Assembly: GCF_000964425.1 (NCBI RefSeq)
Contig: NZ_BANF01000010.1
Coordinates: forward strand, 152,935 to 216,934
DNA: 64,000 bases
Direction of reading: 5' to 3'
Origin: Komagataeibacter intermedius TF2
GTDB lineage: Bacteria; Pseudomonadota; Alphaproteobacteria; Acetobacterales; Acetobacteraceae
This document shows, in pieces, positions 56,654 through 64,000 of the stretch. A program made the position numbers and the translations under genes. Below the pieces are notes generated by a model, which did no database searches, was not told where the DNA came from, and saw nothing but the letters and a program-made list of their open reading frames with translations. Within the stretch, counting starts at the first letter, position 1. Each line of letters starts with the position of its first letter.

Positions 56654-57711
56654 ATGGGCAGCCCTCTATCCCTGCGTGACGATCATGATAGTTCGGAGTT
56701 GCGACGCCTTGCGCGCAGAAGCCGGCATGCGGGTCAGTCGCGTCGCCTGTTGGCGCTTGCGGCGATTTATGATGGCGCCTCGCGCGGCGAGGCGGCCCTG
56801 CTTGCGGGGACAGACCGTCAGAGTATCCGTGACTGGGTGCTGCGTTTCAATGCGGATGGCCCGGATGGCCTTGTGGATCGTCATGGCGGGGGACAGAAAG
56901 CCCGCCTGACACAGGAGATGCTGTCTGCCCTGAAAACCCGGCTCGAAGAAAGACCCATCCCTGCGGTGCATGGTGTTGTCCGCTGGCGACTGTGTGATCT
57001 CTGCGGGTGGCTGCATGAGACCTATGGCGTCAGCCTGTCGGAAACGCGTCTGGGTCAGATCATACGCCGCGAGGGGTTCCGCCTGCTGACAGCCCGGCCA
57101 CGGCACTATCGCCAGGATACAGAAGCCCAGGACATTTTTAAAAAGAGTTCCCCGGTGTCATGGCGGCGATCAGGTCCAGACATCCCGGAAAAGATATCGA
57201 AATCTGGTGGTCTGACGAGGCGCGGATCGGCCAGAAAACGAAGCTGACCCGACGGTGGGCGAAACGGGGCACCCGGCCCCGGGCCGTTGCTGACCTGCGC
57301 ACCAGATCCGCGTGGATTTTCGGGGCCATCTGTCCTGAAAAGGGAGCGGCCGCAGGCCTCGTGCTCCCTGTCTGCAACCTGCACGGCATGCAGCTCCATC
57401 TCGCGGAGATTTCACGCACGGTCGCGCAGGGCGCTCACGCCGTCCTCATTGTGGATCAGGCCGCATGGCATACCAGTCAGAAGCTGGATGTTCCCTACAA
57501 TATCACCATTCTCCCGCTGCCTCCCCGGGCTCCTGAACTGAACCCGGTGGAAAATCTCTGGCAGTTCCTGCGCAATACATGGCTCTCAAACAGGATCTTC
57601 AGAACCTATGACGATATCGTTGATATCGCCTGCCATGCCTGGAACCAGCTCGTCAATCAACCATGGCGCATCATGTCAATCGGACTGCGCAATTGGGCTC
57701 ATGGGTTATAG
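56654..57711 (+). CDS. IS630-family transposase (two frames, -1 frameshift)
   Basis: The first frame (56654-57247) has a helix-turn-helix N terminus: LAAIYDGASRGEAALLAG, then SIRDWVLRFNADGPDGL. The second (57160-57711 open from an ATG, in the -1 frame) has the DDE catalytic core: Asp in IEIWWSDEARIG, Asp in AVLIVDQAAWHTS, and Glu in ELNPVENLWQFLR. A run of five A then G (57140-57145) is in the overlap; decoding AAA AAG and slipping back one base gives a 352-residue fusion. The -1 frame is blocked upstream of this point by a TAA at 57139. A good GAAGGAGG site lies before the first ATG. It appears intact. Confidence 0.88.
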
Positions 57712-57727
57712 CAATCAACGGTTGGTA
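57712..57727 (-). repeat. Right inverted repeat of the IS630 element
   Basis: On the minus strand reads TACCAACCGTTGATTG; it overlaps the space just beyond the transposase stop codon (57709-57711). Confidence 0.85.
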
Positions 57728-58257
57728 TAAATGATCCCGGCAGGGGAGTGGTTGTGGTACAGCCGCCGCCCATCGGGGGAAATGCCGGGACCATTGGTGA
57801 CGATATATCCCTCATCATGGCGCAGGACACTCAGGCCCGTCCCCTCGCGGGTGACGGAATACAGCGCACCGCTGGGCGTGCTTTCGCCATCGTCCATGGT
57901 GCCGAACCACAGCCGTCCCTTCGAATCGACACTTCCGTCATTGATGCGATTGCCGGGCAGGTCGGGCTCCACCGCGACGTCCCTGCGGAACACGCCGGTT
58001 GCCGGGTCCAGGCAGTACAGCCCGTCCTTCAGCCCGCACATGAGCGTGCCGTCACTGACCGGCGCCACGAAACCGGGACGCTGCGGCGCGGACCATGACG
58101 CGCGCGCGCCACTGGCGGGATGAAAACGATGGATGGCCTGGCCTACAATATCGACGAAATAGAGCGCCTGTTCCCGCACGGACCATACGGGTCCTTCGCC
58201 CAGTTCCGCCCGGATGTCCCAGACACAGTGCGGTTGCGGCATTGCTGCGGTGTTCAT
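57715..58257 (-). pseudogene. SMP-30/gluconolactonase gene, 5' part (cut by IS630)
   Basis: The N-terminal part of the lactonase-like protein begins at the ATG at 58257 and is genuine to base 57731; it then runs into the IS, which adds a few foreign residues and a stop codon at 57715. Family residues are seen: the first metal-binding Glu in AELGEGPVW, Asn in NRINDGSVDSKGRLWFGTMDDG, and Asn in IVTNGPGISPD. It belongs to the class that opens sugar lactones or organophosphate-like esters. In an acetic acid bacterium a gluconolactonase role would fit glucose oxidation. The truncated product (180 residues) is unlikely to fold. Confidence 0.88.
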
Positions 58258-58338
58258 GACTTCTCCTTCCGGTAGGCTTGCTGTCGTTATAGGGTGGGGG
58301 GAAATGCTCCCGCCCGCAACCTAGTGGAAACATGCATC

Positions 58339-59097
58339 ATGAACCCCACCGCCTGCCTGCTGGTCATAGGCAATGAAATCCTGTCCGGCCGCACACAGGA
58401 CGTAAACGTGCAGTATATCGCCCGCCGCCTGTCTGAAACCGGCATTACGTTAAGCGAGGTCCGGATCATTCCGGACATCCGCGCCGTGATCGTACGCAAC
58501 GTGACCGAAGCCCGCGCGGCCTATGACAATGTCTTTACCACGGGCGGCATCGGGCCGACGCATGACGACATCACCTCCGCCTGCGTCGCGGAATCGTTTG
58601 GCGTGCCGTGGGTCCACCATCCCGAAACCTTCCGCATGCTGGAAGCGCACTTCCCGCCGAACGAATTCAATCCCGCCCGCCAGCGCATGGCCACGATGCC
58701 GCAGGGGGCCGTGCCCATCCGCAATGCCGTTTCGGTCGCGCCCGGCTTCACCATGGGCAACGTGCATGTCATGGCGGGCGTGCCGCGCATCATGCGCGCG
58801 ATGTTCGAGGAAGTTCTGCCAACCCTGCCCCATGGCACCCCGGTCACGTCCCGGGCATGGCATGCCAACGGCCTGTATGAAGGTACGCTGGCCGCAGGGC
58901 TGGAAACGATACAGCAGCGCCATCCCGACATTGATATCGGGTCCTACCCCTACCGACTTGATGAAAGCTGCCGGGGCGTGTGCCTGTTATGCAAGGGGAC
59001 AGATGTAAAGGGCGTGGAAGCCGCGTCCGACGCCGTGCGCGACCTGATCGAACGCCTTGGCTTCACGCCACAGCCGGGGGAACCGGTAAAGGGCTGA
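58339..59097 (+). CDS. cinA: Competence/damage-inducible protein A (CinA N-terminal/MoCF domain)
   Basis: This 252-residue protein has only the MoCF/MoaB-like domain: LLVIGNEILSGRTQDVNVQYIA at the N terminus, and TTGGIGPTHDDITSACVAESF, the family hallmark. Full-length CinA (about 410 residues) adds a nicotinamide-nucleotide amidase domain, which is missing here; this short form is common in alphaproteobacteria. The ATG at 58339 was preferred to an upstream extension of 15 codons. Pyrophosphatase activity on ADP-ribose is known for some relatives; here the function is uncertain. Confidence 0.87.
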   Translation: MNPTACLLVIGNEILSGRTQDVNVQYIARRLSETGITLSEVRIIPDIRAVIVRNVTEARAAYDNVFTTGGIGPTHDDITSACVAESFGVPWVHHPETFRMLEAHFPPNEFNPARQRMATMPQGAVPIRNAVSVAPGFTMGNVHVMAGVPRIMRAMFEEVLPTLPHGTPVTSRAWHANGLYEGTLAAGLETIQQRHPDIDIGSYPYRLDESCRGVCLLCKGTDVKGVEAASDAVRDLIERLGFTPQPGEPVKG

Positions 59098-59164
59098 AAG
59101 ACCGCCTGCCCGGAAAGCATCAGGTAGCCATAAGGATAGGGTCTGATGACGCTTTTTTCAGCAC

Positions 59165-59210
59165 GCTTCCGGGGCCACCTTCTTTAAAAAAGGTGGCCCC
59201 GGAAGCTTTT
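59165..59210 (+). terminator. 17-bp perfect hairpin after cinA
   Basis: GCTTCCGGGGCCACCTT and AAGGTGGCCCCGGAAGC form a perfect 17-bp stem with an 8-base loop, followed by TTTT. It lies between the convergent cinA and accA genes and is long for a terminator. It may belong to a dispersed palindromic repeat family. Confidence 0.8.
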
Positions 59211-59244
59211 ATCAGTGCTGGTCACTGCATCATGGCGCGGCAGG

Positions 59245-60201
59245 TCAGGCGACGGCTTCACGCCCCATGGCGAGGAATTTCTCACGCCGCTGCGCCTTGA
59301 GCAGAACAGGGTCCTTGGCCTGCAGGCCCGGCAGTTCCGCCGCAATGGCGTCACCCACCGCGCGAATCGCGGCGGCGGGTTCGCGCTGCGCGCCACCCAG
59401 CGGTTCGGGAATGATGCGGTCGATCAGGCGCAGTTGCAGCAGGTCCTGCGCCGTCAGCTTCAGCGCATCCGCCGCCGTGGAAGCCTGCTTGGGATCGCGC
59501 CACAGGATGGAGGCACAGGCCTCGGGCGAGATCACGGAATAGATGGCGTGCTCCAGCATCATCACCCGGTCGCCCGCACCCAGCGCCACGGCCCCGCCGG
59601 ACCCACCTTCGCCAATGACGGTGGCAATCACCGGCACCGGCACGTTCAGGCAGGTTTCAATGGACCGCGCGATGGCTTCCGCCTGTCCGCGCGCTTCCGC
59701 ATCAATGCCGGGCCATGCGCCGGACGTATCAATGAAGGTCAGGACCGGCAGGCCGAATCGTCCGGCCAGCTTCATCAGCCGCTGCGCCTTGCGATAGCCT
59801 TCGGGCCGGGCCATGCCGAAATTATGCTTGAGCCGTGTTTCGATCTCGGCCCCGCGTTCGGTTCCGATCACCACCACCGGCGTGCCCTTGAACCGGCCGA
59901 TACCGCCAATGATGGCCTTGTCATCACCAAACAGCCGGTCACCGGCCAGCGGGGCGAATTCGGTTATCAGCGCATTGATGTAATCAATCGTATGCGGGCG
60001 CTGGGCATGGCGGGCCACCTGCACCTTCTGCCACGGCGTCAGCTTGGCATAGGCCGCACGCAACTGCCGGTCGGCTTTTTCACTCAACCGGGTGATCTCT
60101 TCGGCGATGTTGATCCCGTCCGGACCGGACATCCTGCGAAGCTCGTCGATCTTGTTCTCAAGTTCGGCGACCGACTTTTCGAAATCTAGAAACTGGCGCA
60201 T
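59245..60201 (-). CDS. accA: Acetyl-CoA carboxylase carboxyltransferase alpha subunit
   Basis: AccA forms with AccD the carboxyltransferase that makes malonyl-CoA for fatty acid synthesis. The carboxyltransferase core runs from about residue 100 (FKGTPVVVIGTERG, FGMARPEGYRKAQRLM) through VIGEGGSGGAVALGAGD. The ATG at 60201 (MRQFLDFEKSVAELENKIDE) matches the conserved N-terminal coiled helix; a longer in-frame extension to 60270 was rejected. Length is 318 residues. It lies 71 bases downstream of xerD. Confidence 0.96.
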   Translation of the reverse strand: MRQFLDFEKSVAELENKIDELRRMSGPDGINIAEEITRLSEKADRQLRAAYAKLTPWQKVQVARHAQRPHTIDYINALITEFAPLAGDRLFGDDKAIIGGIGRFKGTPVVVIGTERGAEIETRLKHNFGMARPEGYRKAQRLMKLAGRFGLPVLTFIDTSGAWPGIDAEARGQAEAIARSIETCLNVPVPVIATVIGEGGSGGAVALGAGDRVMMLEHAIYSVISPEACASILWRDPKQASTAADALKLTAQDLLQLRLIDRIIPEPLGGAQREPAAAIRAVGDAIAAELPGLQAKDPVLLKAQRREKFLAMGREAVA

Positions 60202-60272
60202 GCGCTGCCGATAGCACAGCCTGCACGCCAGCCAAACATTTTCACGCAAGGAATCCGCCCTGCCATGCATTT

Positions 60273-61190
60273 TTATCCACGCCCGTCCGCACTGGACAGC
60301 GGATGATGCCGCGCCACCGCGTCGCGCAGGCGGTCAAGCATCACATGGGTATAGATCTGGGTGGTGGCGATGTCGGCATGGCCCAGCAGCACCTGCAATG
60401 CCCGCAGGTCCGCCCCATGGGCCAGCAGGTGCGTGGCGAAGGAATGCCGCAGCACATGGGGCGACAGCCGCTGCGGGTCCAGCCCCGCCCGCAGCGCCAC
60501 GTCATGCAGGATCCGGTCAAAGCCCTGCCGCGTCATGGGCCGGGCCGGGCCGCGACCGGGAAACAGGTAAGGGCTTTTCCGCACGGTATCCATGTCCATC
60601 AGCGCGCGGGCGGCGGCGCGGGCGCGGGCGGACATGGGCACCATGCGTTCGCGCCCGCCCTTGCCGCGCACCAGCATCATGCCCGGCGCCGCATCCAGCG
60701 CGCGACGCGGCAGCGACAGCAGTTCGGATATGCGCAGCCCCGATGCATACAGCATTTCCAGCGCGGCCCGCGCCACAAGCAGCCTGCGCCTGCGCGCGGG
60801 TGTCGCATCATCTTCAGGCTCACACGCCGCCAGAAGCGCCGTGACCTCCGCCTCCGACAGGAAACGCGGCAGGGTCATGTCCAGGCGCGGAGCATCGAGC
60901 AGGGCGGCGGGGTTGTCAGGTCGCAGCTCCTCACGGGCAAGGAACAGGAAATACTGCTTGATGCAGGACAGTCGGCGGGCCTGCGTGCGGGGGGCCAGCC
61001 CCTGCTCCGCCAGGCCGGACAGATAGTCGCGCAGGTCCGCCTCCCCCGCATCCAGCGCGGAGACACCACGCGCACGCAGCGCGTCGGTCATGTCCCCCAG
61101 ATCACGGGCATAGGCCTGGATGGTGTTCAGCGCCGCCCCGCGCTCGGCCGCCAGCATTTCCAGAAAGGCATCAACCGCGTTCCCGACCAT
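60273..61190 (-). CDS. xerD: Site-specific tyrosine recombinase XerD
   Basis: XerD with XerC resolves chromosome dimers at dif. The N-terminal core-binding SAM-like domain is followed by the catalytic domain with Arg in [11 protein letters not shown], Lys in [12 protein letters not shown], HxxR in [14 protein letters not shown], His in [13 protein letters not shown] and the nucleophile Tyr of that last segment. Length is 305 residues. The aroKB-xerD-accA neighbourhood favours XerD over XerC, but the two are hard to tell apart from a single sequence. Confidence 0.9.
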   Translation of the reverse strand: MVGNAVDAFLEMLAAERGAALNTIQAYARDLGDMTDALRARGVSALDAGEADLRDYLSGLAEQGLAPRTQARRLSCIKQYFLFLAREELRPDNPAALLDAPRLDMTLPRFLSEAEVTALLAACEPEDDATPARRRRLLVARAALEMLYASGLRISELLSLPRRALDAAPGMMLVRGKGGRERMVPMSARARAAARALMDMDTVRKSPYLFPGRGPARPMTRQGFDRILHDVALRAGLDPQRLSPHVLRHSFATHLLAHGADLRALQVLLGHADIATTQIYTHVMLDRLRDAVARHHPLSSADGRG

Positions 61191-61202
61191 GGGGCCTGCC
61201 GC

Positions 61203-61424
61203 TTACTGCGCCGCGGTTGGGGCTGCGACCGGGGCCAGCGGCGCCACGGGCAGGGCCGCAGGCGTGCCCAGCGGCGCGGGGGCCGCCGCCACGGGCGCGG
61301 CAAAGGCGATGTCCTTGTGCACGTCCTGCTGCACCAGCGCAGGCGGAAAGGCGCCCAGCGAGAAGAATCCCCCCACCCCACACACGACCAGAACGCCGAT
61401 CACGGCAATAACAATACGGATCAT
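61203..61424 (-). CDS. Small single-helix membrane protein with Pro/Ala-rich tail
   Basis: This 73-residue protein has an N-terminal transmembrane segment ([21 protein letters not shown]) and a periplasmic or cytoplasmic tail made almost wholly of Ala, Pro, Val and Leu. A GGAAG site lies about eight bases before the ATG at 61424; an ATG at 61439 is an alternative. It sits 12 bases upstream of xerD, so it is probably co-transcribed, and is divergent from aroKB. I do not recognise a family. The low-complexity tail makes homology hard to judge, but the arrangement and ribosome site argue that it is real. Confidence 0.6.
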   Translation of the reverse strand: MIRIVIAVIGVLVVCGVGGFFSLGAFPPALVQQDVHKDIAFAAPVAAAPAPLGTPAALPVAPLAPVAAPTAAQ

Positions 61425-61554
61425 CCAACCGCTTCCCATATCCTGCACACCCCGGCTGTCCACGATCCGGGCCGGATACACGCTGCCGCGCGCATGGCCG
61501 GACGTTGGTGCGGACTCTACCGGTTCCGTCCTGCTGTATGTTAGGTTGCGCGCC

Positions 61555-63288
61555 ATGTCACGCCAGATTCCCCCCGACCGGCCCGGTCCGGCCACGCCAT
61601 CGCGCACCATTCCGCTTGACCTCAATGCCGTCGGCCCTGCCACGCCACGACAGGCGGGCAGCGGGCGCACCATCGTGCTGGTCGGGCTTATGGGCGCGGG
61701 GAAAACGACGATCGGCCGTATCCTCGCTGCGCGTCTGGGGGTGCCGTTTGTCGATTCGGATGAGGAAATCGAACGCGCCGCCGGCTGCACCATCGCCGAC
61801 CTGTTCCAGAAATACGGCGAACCCGAATTCCGTCGGGGCGAACGGCTGGTCATCCGCCGCCTGCTGTCCGGCCCGCCCGTGGTGCTGGCGACGGGCGGGG
61901 GCGCATTCATGGATTCCCGCACGCGGGCGAGCGTACGCGAGCATGCCGTCTCCATCTGGCTGCGCTGCCCTCTGCCGGTGCTGGTGCAGCGCGTGGCGGA
62001 CCGCACGCACCGCCCCCTGCTGAACGCCGCCCCGCCGCATGCGGTGCTGGCGGACCTTATGCGCCTGCGCCATCCGGTCTATGCCGAGGCCGATATCATC
62101 GTGGATTGTGGAGACGACAACGTGGAACACAGCGCCGACCATGTCATTCAGGCCCTGAAGCATAACCGGCAGCCACTGCGGGTGCCCGTGCGGCTGGACC
62201 GCGCCAGCTATGATGTCGTGATCGGTCCCGACGTGATCCGTCGCGCCGGCGCGCTGCTGGCCCCCGTCCTGCCGCAGAAGCGCGTGATGATCCTGACGGA
62301 CGACACGGTTTCCCCCCTGCACCTGCCCCGGCTTCTGGAAGGGCTGGAGGAAACCGGAATCCGCGCGGAGGTCATCACCATCCCCCCCGGGGAAGGGTCG
62401 AAGACCATCGGCATGTACGAACGCGTGACCAACGCCCTGCTGGAGGCGCATGTCGAACGCGGCACCACGGTCGTGGCGCTGGGCGGTGGCGTGGTGGGGG
62501 ACCTGGCCGGATTCTGTGCCGCCACCACGCTGCGTGGCCTGCCCTTCGTGCAGATCCCGACAACACTGCTGTCACAGGTGGATTCGTCCGTAGGGGGCAA
62601 GACCGGCATCAACACGCCGTTTGGCAAGAACCTGCTGGGGGCGTTCCACCAGCCCATCGCGGTGCTGGCCGATACCTCGACGCTGGCCACCCTGCCGGTG
62701 CGCGAACTGCGTGCGGGCTATGCCGAAATCGTCAAGTCGGGGCTGCTGGGCGATGCCACGCTGTTCGACTGGTGCGAACGCCACGGGGCGGCGGTGCTGG
62801 CGGGCGACCCGGCCATGCAGGCCGAAGCCATCCGCATGGCCTGCGCGTTCAAGGCGCGCGTGGTGATTGCCGACGAGCGCGAGGAACGCAAGGCCGATGG
62901 CCGCGCGCTGCTCAACCTCGGTCATACCTTCGGCCACGCGCTGGAGGCGGAAATGGGCTATAATGGCAGCCTGCTGCATGGGGAGGCCGTCTCCATCGGG
63001 CTTCGACTGGCGTTCATGCTGTCGGTCCGGCTGGGTTACTGCCCGGCGGAAGACCTTGAGCGCGTGACCCGTCACCTCGAACGCCTGTCCATGCCCGCGC
63101 GGATCAGCGATACGGGCCGGAATTTCTCCGCCGCCCAGCTGGTGCGCAACATGCAGCGCGACAAGAAGATGCGCGATGGCCGCCTGTCCTTCGTGCTGGT
63201 CCGCGGCATTGGCCGGGCCTTCACCTGCCGTGACGTGCCCGATGACGTCGTGCTGGAGGTGCTGCGCGCGGATGGCTGCACGCCCTGA
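61555..63288 (+). CDS. aroKB: Bifunctional shikimate kinase / 3-dehydroquinate synthase
   Basis: This is a 577-residue fusion of two steps of aromatic amino acid synthesis. Residues about 38-205 are shikimate kinase: P-loop GLMGAGKTT (Lys50), Asp in [11 protein letters not shown], and [12 protein letters not shown]. Residues about 215-577 are 3-dehydroquinate synthase: [32 protein letters not shown] and the zinc-site segments [12 protein letters not shown] and [11 protein letters not shown]. The domains are joined by a short linker. The ATG at 61555 lacks a clear ribosome site; the frame is open well upstream, but that part overlaps the opposite-strand gene and is not protein-like. The fusion is usual in acetic acid bacteria. 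Confidence 0.94.
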   Translation: MSRQIPPDRPGPATPSRTIPLDLNAVGPATPRQAGSGRTIVLVGLMGAGKTTIGRILAARLGVPFVDSDEEIERAAGCTIADLFQKYGEPEFRRGERLVIRRLLSGPPVVLATGGGAFMDSRTRASVREHAVSIWLRCPLPVLVQRVADRTHRPLLNAAPPHAVLADLMRLRHPVYAEADIIVDCGDDNVEHSADHVIQALKHNRQPLRVPVRLDRASYDVVIGPDVIRRAGALLAPVLPQKRVMILTDDTVSPLHLPRLLEGLEETGIRAEVITIPPGEGSKTIGMYERVTNALLEAHVERGTTVVALGGGVVGDLAGFCAATTLRGLPFVQIPTTLLSQVDSSVGGKTGINTPFGKNLLGAFHQPIAVLADTSTLATLPVRELRAGYAEIVKSGLLGDATLFDWCERHGAAVLAGDPAMQAEAIRMACAFKARVVIADEREERKADGRALLNLGHTFGHALEAEMGYNGSLLHGEAVSIGLRLAFMLSVRLGYCPAEDLERVTRHLERLSMPARISDTGRNFSAAQLVRNMQRDKKMRDGRLSFVLVRGIGRAFTCRDVPDDVVLEVLRADGCTP

Positions 63289-63566
63289 TCCCGAACACCT
63301 CCGTGTGATATTTTTACAACGTCCCTGCCCCGCCACCCGGCGGCAAAAGGGCATTTAATCTTATCTCAACCTTTGCCCCGCACAACGATCCAGCCATGGA
63401 TCGGGTGCGGGCAGGTTGCCCGGCATTCCCGCTTCCGCACCCTTCCGCTGGCATTGCGACAACGGCCCATGGGCCAATTGTATCAACATGCATCAGGCCA
63501 GTGTGGAACATGCCCCCATCTCCACAAACAAGAAGGCGTCTGATCAAGTATCTTAAGGACGGGAAT
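63289..63566 (+). other. 278-base gap before the outer membrane gene
   Basis: No open frame is supported. The stretch is less GC-rich than its surroundings, as expected of a promoter region; the only firm signal is AAGGA upstream of the ATG at 63567. Confidence 0.4.
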
Positions 63567-64000
63567 ATGCGTCTTCGCGCGGCATTACTGGCGACTACAC
63601 TTGGCGCGGCCCCCGTGGCCACCGCCATGGCCACAACGATAACAGGGCCGTATGTTGGCATTGGCGGCGGCTATGACCTGACCCAGACCCAGCATGCCCA
63701 TGGCTTTGACCGCGACACATACGAGAGCGAGAGCGGGAAGATCAGAAACGCCCCGGAGGTGAATGCGCAGAACCTGTATGAAGCCCATTCGCGCGAGCGC
63801 ATGCGCCATGGCGATGGCTGGACCGGGTTCGCCAATTTCGGCTGGGGCTTTGGCAATGGCCTGCGTGCGGAAATCGAAGGGGTCTATAACTGGTCGGCGC
63901 TGACCGGGTACAGCGCGGCCTACGGCAACGGCAGCCACGTCAGTGGGCGGACCAACGGCAGCGACCGTTCCTATGGCGGTTTTGTCAACGTGCTGTATGA
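63567..64000 (+). CDS. Outer membrane beta-barrel protein (OmpA-like), N-terminal part
   Basis: The first 144 codons of a secreted beta-barrel. A signal peptide (MRLRAALLATTLGAAPVATAMA) is followed by strands typical of an eight-stranded barrel: TGPYVGIGGGYDL, GWTGFANFGWGFGNGLRAEIEGVYNW, and GGFVNVLYD at the edge. An insert between strands 1 and 2 is rich in Glu, Ser, and His. Many family members have a C-terminal OmpA peptidoglycan-binding domain, but that part, if present, is outside the window. AAGGA lies eight bases before the ATG. Confidence 0.82.
   Translation, partial: MRLRAALLATTLGAAPVATAMATTITGPYVGIGGGYDLTQTQHAHGFDRDTYESESGKIRNAPEVNAQNLYEAHSRERMRHGDGWTGFANFGWGFGNGLRAEIEGVYNWSALTGYSAAYGNGSHVSGRTNGSDRSYGGFVNVLY

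Larger units (their letters stand above)
56560..57727 (+). mobile_element. IS630-family insertion sequence
   Basis: This is a 1168-bp element with imperfect terminal inverted repeats matching at 14 of 16 positions (TACCAACCATTG... at the left, TACCAACCGTTG... at the right, read inward). It carries one transposase in two overlapping frames. It is flanked by TAA on both sides (56557-56559 and 57728-57730). IS630 elements usually duplicate TA; the TA reading is equally possible if the left boundary is shifted by one base. Either way the empty site is the same. It interrupts the SMP-30 gene in opposite orientation. Confidence 0.92.

Noticed and set aside
56560..57727. Reading the IS as flanked by TA with CCAACC ends
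   Set aside because: That reading would leave the SMP-30 gene out of frame after excision; the TAA (or one-base-shifted TA) reading restores it exactly.
61120..61554. A 145-residue N-terminal extension of AroKB
   Set aside because: It is antisense to the small membrane gene and the 5' end of xerD and is Ala/Thr/Pro noise.

Overview
The window is about 64 kb of GC-rich chromosome that reads as a core housekeeping region of an acetic acid bacterium (Acetobacteraceae; by protein character and gene order probably Komagataeibacter, Gluconacetobacter or a close relative). That placement is an inference from the proteins: an AroK-AroB fusion, Mqo, an Hsp20 plus DUF1150 pair, LpxI instead of LpxH, a GNAT-MutT fusion, and the alphaproteobacterial operons pyrH-frr-uppS-cdsA-dxr-rseP-bamA-skp-lpxD-fabZ-lpxA-lpxI and rpoZ-rel-acpS-lepB-rnc-era. 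No database search was possible.

Layout. 1-8 kb: the 5' part of an oligoendopeptidase F gene, then glutamate synthase (gltD-gltB) and an NDUFA9-like epimerase/reductase, all on the minus strand. 8-14 kb: tRNA-Leu(CAG), a short RNase D, then the plus-strand envelope operon kdsD-lptC-lptA-lptB followed by hpf. 14-17.4 kb: a minus-strand small heat-shock operon (hsp20-DUF1150) with a sigma32-like promoter and a possible RNA thermometer; the plus-strand set def-fmt-truA is divergent from it. 17.4-24.6 kb (minus): rpmH-rnpA-yidD-yidC-engB-argB-dapD-dapE-membrane protein. 24.7-44.2 kb: a small H-box protein on plus, then almost unbroken minus-strand genes for glyoxalase, lipid A, outer-membrane assembly, isoprenoid and phospholipid synthesis, ribosome recycling, UMP kinase, Era, RNase III, signal peptidase, AcpS, (p)ppGpp synthetase/hydrolase, RNA polymerase omega and FolK.

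44.4-64 kb is looser and more accessory: a NYN-domain nuclease, malate:quinone oxidoreductase, a phosphotransacetylase-like protein, a 3-hydroxyisobutyrate-dehydrogenase-like enzyme, a squalene/phytoene-synthase-like protein, Fe superoxide dismutase, an MFS sugar porter, YajC (without SecDF beside it), a DUF815 ATPase, a Rieske oxygenase translationally coupled to a GNAT-Nudix fusion, and an SMP-30/gluconolactonase gene cut in two by an IS630-family element. The window ends with a short CinA, accA, xerD, a small Pro/Ala-rich membrane protein, the aroKB fusion and the start of an outer-membrane beta-barrel protein.

No CRISPR array, prophage, plasmid module or recognisable defence island is present. 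The most informative non-routine signals are the IS630 insertion, whose target gene can be rebuilt exactly in frame; the regulatory region of hsp20; the roughly 130-residue low-complexity insert in LptA; the orphan H-box mini-protein; and the Rieske/GNAT-MutT pair of unknown substrate.
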